DNA of 64,000 nucleotides from Agrobacterium arsenijevicii. Its GTDB lineage: Bacteria > Pseudomonadota > Alphaproteobacteria > Rhizobiales > Rhizobiaceae. The stretch lies in assembly GCA_000949895.1 (NCBI GenBank), contig JWIT01000026.1, forward strand, positions 1 through 64,000, written 5' to 3'. Positions 61,383 to 64,000 of the stretch are shown here, piece by piece (positions within the stretch are counted from its first letter, which is position 1; each line of letters begins with the position of its first letter). The position numbers and the translations under genes were made by a program. A model generated the notes under the pieces. It made no database searches, was not told the origin of the DNA, and worked only from the letters and a program-made list of their open reading frames with translations.

Positions 61383-62522
61383 CTATTTCATTGGCAGATA
61401 TCTGAACTCGCCATTAGTGACGGTAATCAGCACCCGACTGCGCTGGTCGTGGCCAAAGTGGTCGATCGGACTGGTATTGTACACGCCGTTGACCGAAACC
61501 ACATTTTTCTGGTTTTCGAGACCGTCACGCAAGGCGGTGCGAAACTCTTGCGTACCTGGCACCCCCTTTTTGAGCGCCCCCGGAATGGCAGCGGCGACCA
61601 GTTGGCCCGCATCGTACATCATTCCGCCAAAGGCTGACACCGAACCCTTGCCGTTCTCCGTTTCGTACTTCTTAGTGTATTCCACGCCGATTGCTTTGGA
61701 GGGATGGTCATCCGGCAATTGCTCGGCGACAACCACAGGCCCGACCGGCAGGATGCTACCCTCGACGGCTTTGCCACCAACACGGATATAGTCACGGGTG
61801 GCAGAACCGTGGGTCTGATAAATTGTGCCCTTATAACCACGCTCCGCCAGGGATGCCACAGGCAAAGCGGACGGCGTCCCGGATGCGCCGATGAGGATGG
61901 CATCCGGTTTCGCGCTATAAAGTTTTAGCACTTGCCCTGTGACGCTCGTGTCGCTTCTGGCAAACCTCTCGACAGACGTGATCTCGATTCCGCTACCCTT
62001 AAGCAACGTGGTGACTGTTTTCAGCCAATCCTCGCCATAGGCATCCGCAAAGCCGAGGAAACCTAGTTTCTTGACCCCTGTTTTCTTCATGTGTTCGACA
62101 AGCGCGCCCGCCATCTGCTCGTTCTTTTGTACGGAGCGGAAGGTCCACTTTTCGACATTCTCAGGAACGTTGACCGGAGCAAGAGCAACGATTGGAGTTT
62201 GCGCCTCGGCCGCGACCGTTGCGGCGGATGCAGAGGTTGGAGCAGACGACGAACCAATAATGACGTCAGCCTTGTCGCTATCGACGCATTTGCGGGCGTT
62301 CCGGGTGGCAGCGGTCGGATCCGTCGCATCATCATAGACGACATATCTAATACCGGTGTCGCCCACCTTGGTCGGCAAAAAGGGAACGGTCTTCTGTTCC
62401 GGTATGCCCAGCGATGCGGCCGGTCCCGTGGCCGAGACGCTGATGCAGACGGTTACGTCGGCGGCTGTCGCCGACAATGGCACCAGTGTAAAAAACGGCA
62501 GTAATGTCAATGCACTTTTCAT
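61383..62522 (-). CDS. Branched-chain-amino-acid-type ABC substrate-binding protein
   Basis: 379 residues from ATG 62522, with GGGAGGAA upstream; the longer frame to 62651 overlaps the acyl-CoA dehydrogenase. It has a Sec signal (MKSALTLLPFFTLVPLSATA). Periplasmic-binding fold of the LivJ family: ISVSATGPAASLGIPEQKTV, VIIGSSSAPTSASAATVAAE, FLGFADAYGEDWLK, LIGASGTPSALPVASLAERG and FGGMMYDAGQLVAAAI. It lies 25 bp after the acyl-CoA dehydrogenase stop, so it may share a transcript with it. The ligand could be an aromatic or short organic acid fed into CoA-ester breakdown; that is inference from the neighbour. Confidence 0.88.
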   Translation of the reverse strand: MKSALTLLPFFTLVPLSATAADVTVCISVSATGPAASLGIPEQKTVPFLPTKVGDTGIRYVVYDDATDPTAATRNARKCVDSDKADVIIGSSSAPTSASAATVAAEAQTPIVALAPVNVPENVEKWTFRSVQKNEQMAGALVEHMKKTGVKKLGFLGFADAYGEDWLKTVTTLLKGSGIEITSVERFARSDTSVTGQVLKLYSAKPDAILIGASGTPSALPVASLAERGYKGTIYQTHGSATRDYIRVGGKAVEGSILPVGPVVVAEQLPDDHPSKAIGVEYTKKYETENGKGSVSAFGGMMYDAGQLVAAAIPGALKKGVPGTQEFRTALRDGLENQKNVVSVNGVYNTSPIDHFGHDQRSRVLITVTNGEFRYLPMK

Positions 62523-62547
62523 TCCAATTTCCTCCCTGGATGAATGA

Positions 62548-64000
62548 CTAGGCTTTCTCTTCCAGCAAAGTGCGGCGTTCCCTCCCACGGACCTTCCCCT
62601 CTGCCGCATGATTTCCGCCATCCGACGGTAGGCCTTTCGCCGAGCCGCCAAGACGTGGCAAATTCACTATGATGCTTGAGATTGCAGCTGTTTCGGCAAG
62701 GACAACCAGCGAGAAGAAACGCAAATCCGCCTCCAGCTTCGATCGCATGTCGTGATCCTCCGAGCAGGCCAGAACTGCGCGGGCTAAAAGGCTCGCCCCC
62801 GTCACCAGCGCGACAAGTCGCAGAAACGGCGTCGCCGCGCGCAAGGCTTCCTGTCGGTCTTGGTTGAGCATCGCGGTCATATCCGCAAAACCACTTCGCA
62901 GTCGTATATAGCTTTCGCTCAGCACTTGGCCGATATCGGCAAACTCCATGTGGACGTCCGCCAATCGAGTGGCGATCTGTTCATATTGGTCTATCATCTT
63001 GAGAAATTGCGGCGCACCGGGGCCAGTAAGCTTTCGCGTCAGGAGATCAATGGCGTGGATGCCGTTGGTACCCTCATAGATGCTGGTGACGCGCACATCA
63101 CGCCACAGCTGAGCAATCCCGGTCTCCTGGACATAGCCCATCCCGCCATGGATCTGGATCGCCAGCGATGCGTTCTCGATGCCGCTATCGGTGCAATAAG
63201 CTTTGGCAACCGGTGTCAGGATGTCCGCTTCAATCCGCGCGGCGTCCCGCTCGTCCTGCGAGGGACTACGCCTCGAACGATCGATAGCGTCTGCGGTCGA
63301 CAGCGCGATGAACCGCGCGGCGGTCGTTGTGCTTCGCATTGTCATCAGCATCCGCCAGACATCTGGATGATCGGCGATAGGCATGTTCTCCACGCGACCG
63401 GCCAGCCGACCCTGCCTGCGTTCCGAAGCGAACGCGAAAGCGGCCTGGGTTGCCCGCTCGCCGATGGCAACCCCCTGCATGGCAACCGCCAGCCGGGCGC
63501 TGTTCATCATCGTGAACATAGCCGTAAGTCCACGATGCGGTTCTCCGACGATCCAGCCTTTCGCGCCACTGCCGGAACCAAAGGCCATGGTGCAGGTGGG
63601 CGACCCGTGCTGGCCGAGCTTTTCCTCAATGCCGGTGCACAACACGTCATTCTGGTGAAGAATGCCGTGTCTGTCCGGTATTTTTTTGGGGACCAGAAAC
63701 AGAGACAAGCCACGGCTGCCGGCCGATGCATCGGGCAATCGTGCGAGAACCAGATGCACGATATTTTCTGTCAGGTCGTGATCGCCGTAGGAAATGAAAA
63801 TCTTGGTGCCTCGAACGAGAAAGCTCCCATCCTCCAGCGGTTCGGCGCGGGTTCGAGTATCCCCAAGGTCGGACCCGGCACCGGGCTCGGTCAATGCCAT
63901 CGTCGCCGCCCATTCACCAGACACGAGTTTGGGCAAATATACGCGCCTCTGCTCTTCGGACGCGTGCCGTTTCAGTGTTTCTGCCGCCCCCATGGTCAGC
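62548..64000 (-). CDS. Acyl-CoA dehydrogenase (5' end outside window)
   Basis: At least 483 residues inside the window; the frame is open past ATG 63993 to the edge, and homologues of this large type are about 590 residues, so the start is outside. ALTEPGAGSDLGDTRTRAEP is the FAD/substrate loop, and GGMGYVQETGIAQLWRDVRV precedes the catalytic base Glu in SIYEGTNGIHAIDLLTRKL. The C-terminal extension with DMTAMLNQDRQEALRAATPF is typical of the DUF1974-type or AidB/PaaI-linked large acyl-CoA dehydrogenases. It oxidises an acyl-CoA to the enoyl-CoA, passing electrons to ETF. Adjacent LivJ-type importer genes suggest uptake of the acid precursor. Confidence 0.9.
   Translation of the reverse strand, partial: LTMGAAETLKRHASEEQRRVYLPKLVSGEWAATMALTEPGAGSDLGDTRTRAEPLEDGSFLVRGTKIFISYGDHDLTENIVHLVLARLPDASAGSRGLSLFLVPKKIPDRHGILHQNDVLCTGIEEKLGQHGSPTCTMAFGSGSGAKGWIVGEPHRGLTAMFTMMNSARLAVAMQGVAIGERATQAAFAFASERRQGRLAGRVENMPIADHPDVWRMLMTMRSTTTAARFIALSTADAIDRSRRSPSQDERDAARIEADILTPVAKAYCTDSGIENASLAIQIHGGMGYVQETGIAQLWRDVRVTSIYEGTNGIHAIDLLTRKLTGPGAPQFLKMIDQYEQIATRLADVHMEFADIGQVLSESYIRLRSGFADMTAMLNQDRQEALRAATPFLRLVALVTGASLLARAVLACSEDHDMRSKLEADLRFFSLVVLAETAAISSIIVNLPRLGGSAKGLPSDGGNHAAEGKVRGRERRTLLEEKA

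Noticed and set aside
1..64000. CRISPR arrays, tRNA, rRNA, riboswitches
   Set aside because: I found no regularly spaced repeats and no tRNA or rRNA sequence on either strand; riboswitch folds cannot be excluded without a covariance search.

Overview
The window looks like an accessory replicon (plasmid or chromid) or a plasmid-derived island of a Rhizobiales bacterium of the Agrobacterium/Rhizobium type. The reasons are GC-rich coding bias, many ABC uptake operons each with its own regulator and dehydrogenases, a Ti-plasmid-type trbI remnant, IS66 and IS3 debris, and lipoyl synthase and lipoamide dehydrogenase of clear alphaproteobacterial type. I recognised no rRNA, tRNA, CRISPR array or replication origin.

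Layout. 1-3.7 kb: IS3 and IS66 scars around an SDR dehydrogenase and a divergent NmrA/HxlR pair. 4.1-8.0 kb: succinate-semialdehyde dehydrogenase and tartrate/malate-type dehydrogenase, divergent from a LysR regulator. 8.2-19.1 kb: a long co-directional catabolic operon with an aminoaldehyde-type dehydrogenase, an APH-family small-molecule kinase, an overlapping class-III PLP enzyme of the phospho-lyase type, a complete CUT1 ABC importer, a small unknown protein and a PYROXD2-like flavoprotein. 19.7-29.7 kb: signalling and C5-dicarboxylate uptake, with a CHASE4-type GGDEF protein, a chemoreceptor, a DctB/DctD-like two-component pair divergent from a KgtP-type permease, and an AraC regulator. 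29.7-32.2 kb: mobile-element graveyard with broken trbI, a broken tyrosine recombinase inserted in an IS66 end, and direct repeats. 32.4-42.9 kb: locus A, with a PfkB kinase, a SorC regulator and a CUT2 (ribose-type) ABC importer, divergent from a zinc alcohol dehydrogenase, a GlpD-like flavoprotein and two unknown proteins. 42.9-57.1 kb: locus B, with a paralogous PfkB kinase and SorC regulator, a CUT1 ABC importer, a COG4091-type SAF oxidoreductase and a full 2-oxo-acid/acetoin-type dehydrogenase complex (E1 alpha, E1 beta, E2, E3) plus lipoyl synthase. 57.4-57.8 kb: back-to-back gene scars. 57.8-64 kb: a branched-chain-amino-acid-type ABC importer with a fused permease-ATPase, and an acyl-CoA dehydrogenase running off the end.

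How the parts fit. I see two candidate undescribed systems. The first is the kinase plus phospho-lyase plus aldehyde dehydrogenase plus importer operon at 8.2-19.1 kb. It reads as a route that phosphorylates an amino alcohol, eliminates phosphate and ammonia, and oxidises the resulting aldehyde. The second is loci A and B as one regulon. They carry paralogous kinases and regulators but unrelated transporters, and I find four copies of one inverted motif, TGAACATT-N18-AATGTTCA (allowing mismatches), in the intergenic regions where those regulators should act. Locus B also has a terminator-like hairpin whose 3' arm contains the ribosome binding site of lpd. Substrates of all three sugar/polyol-type systems are inferred only by context.
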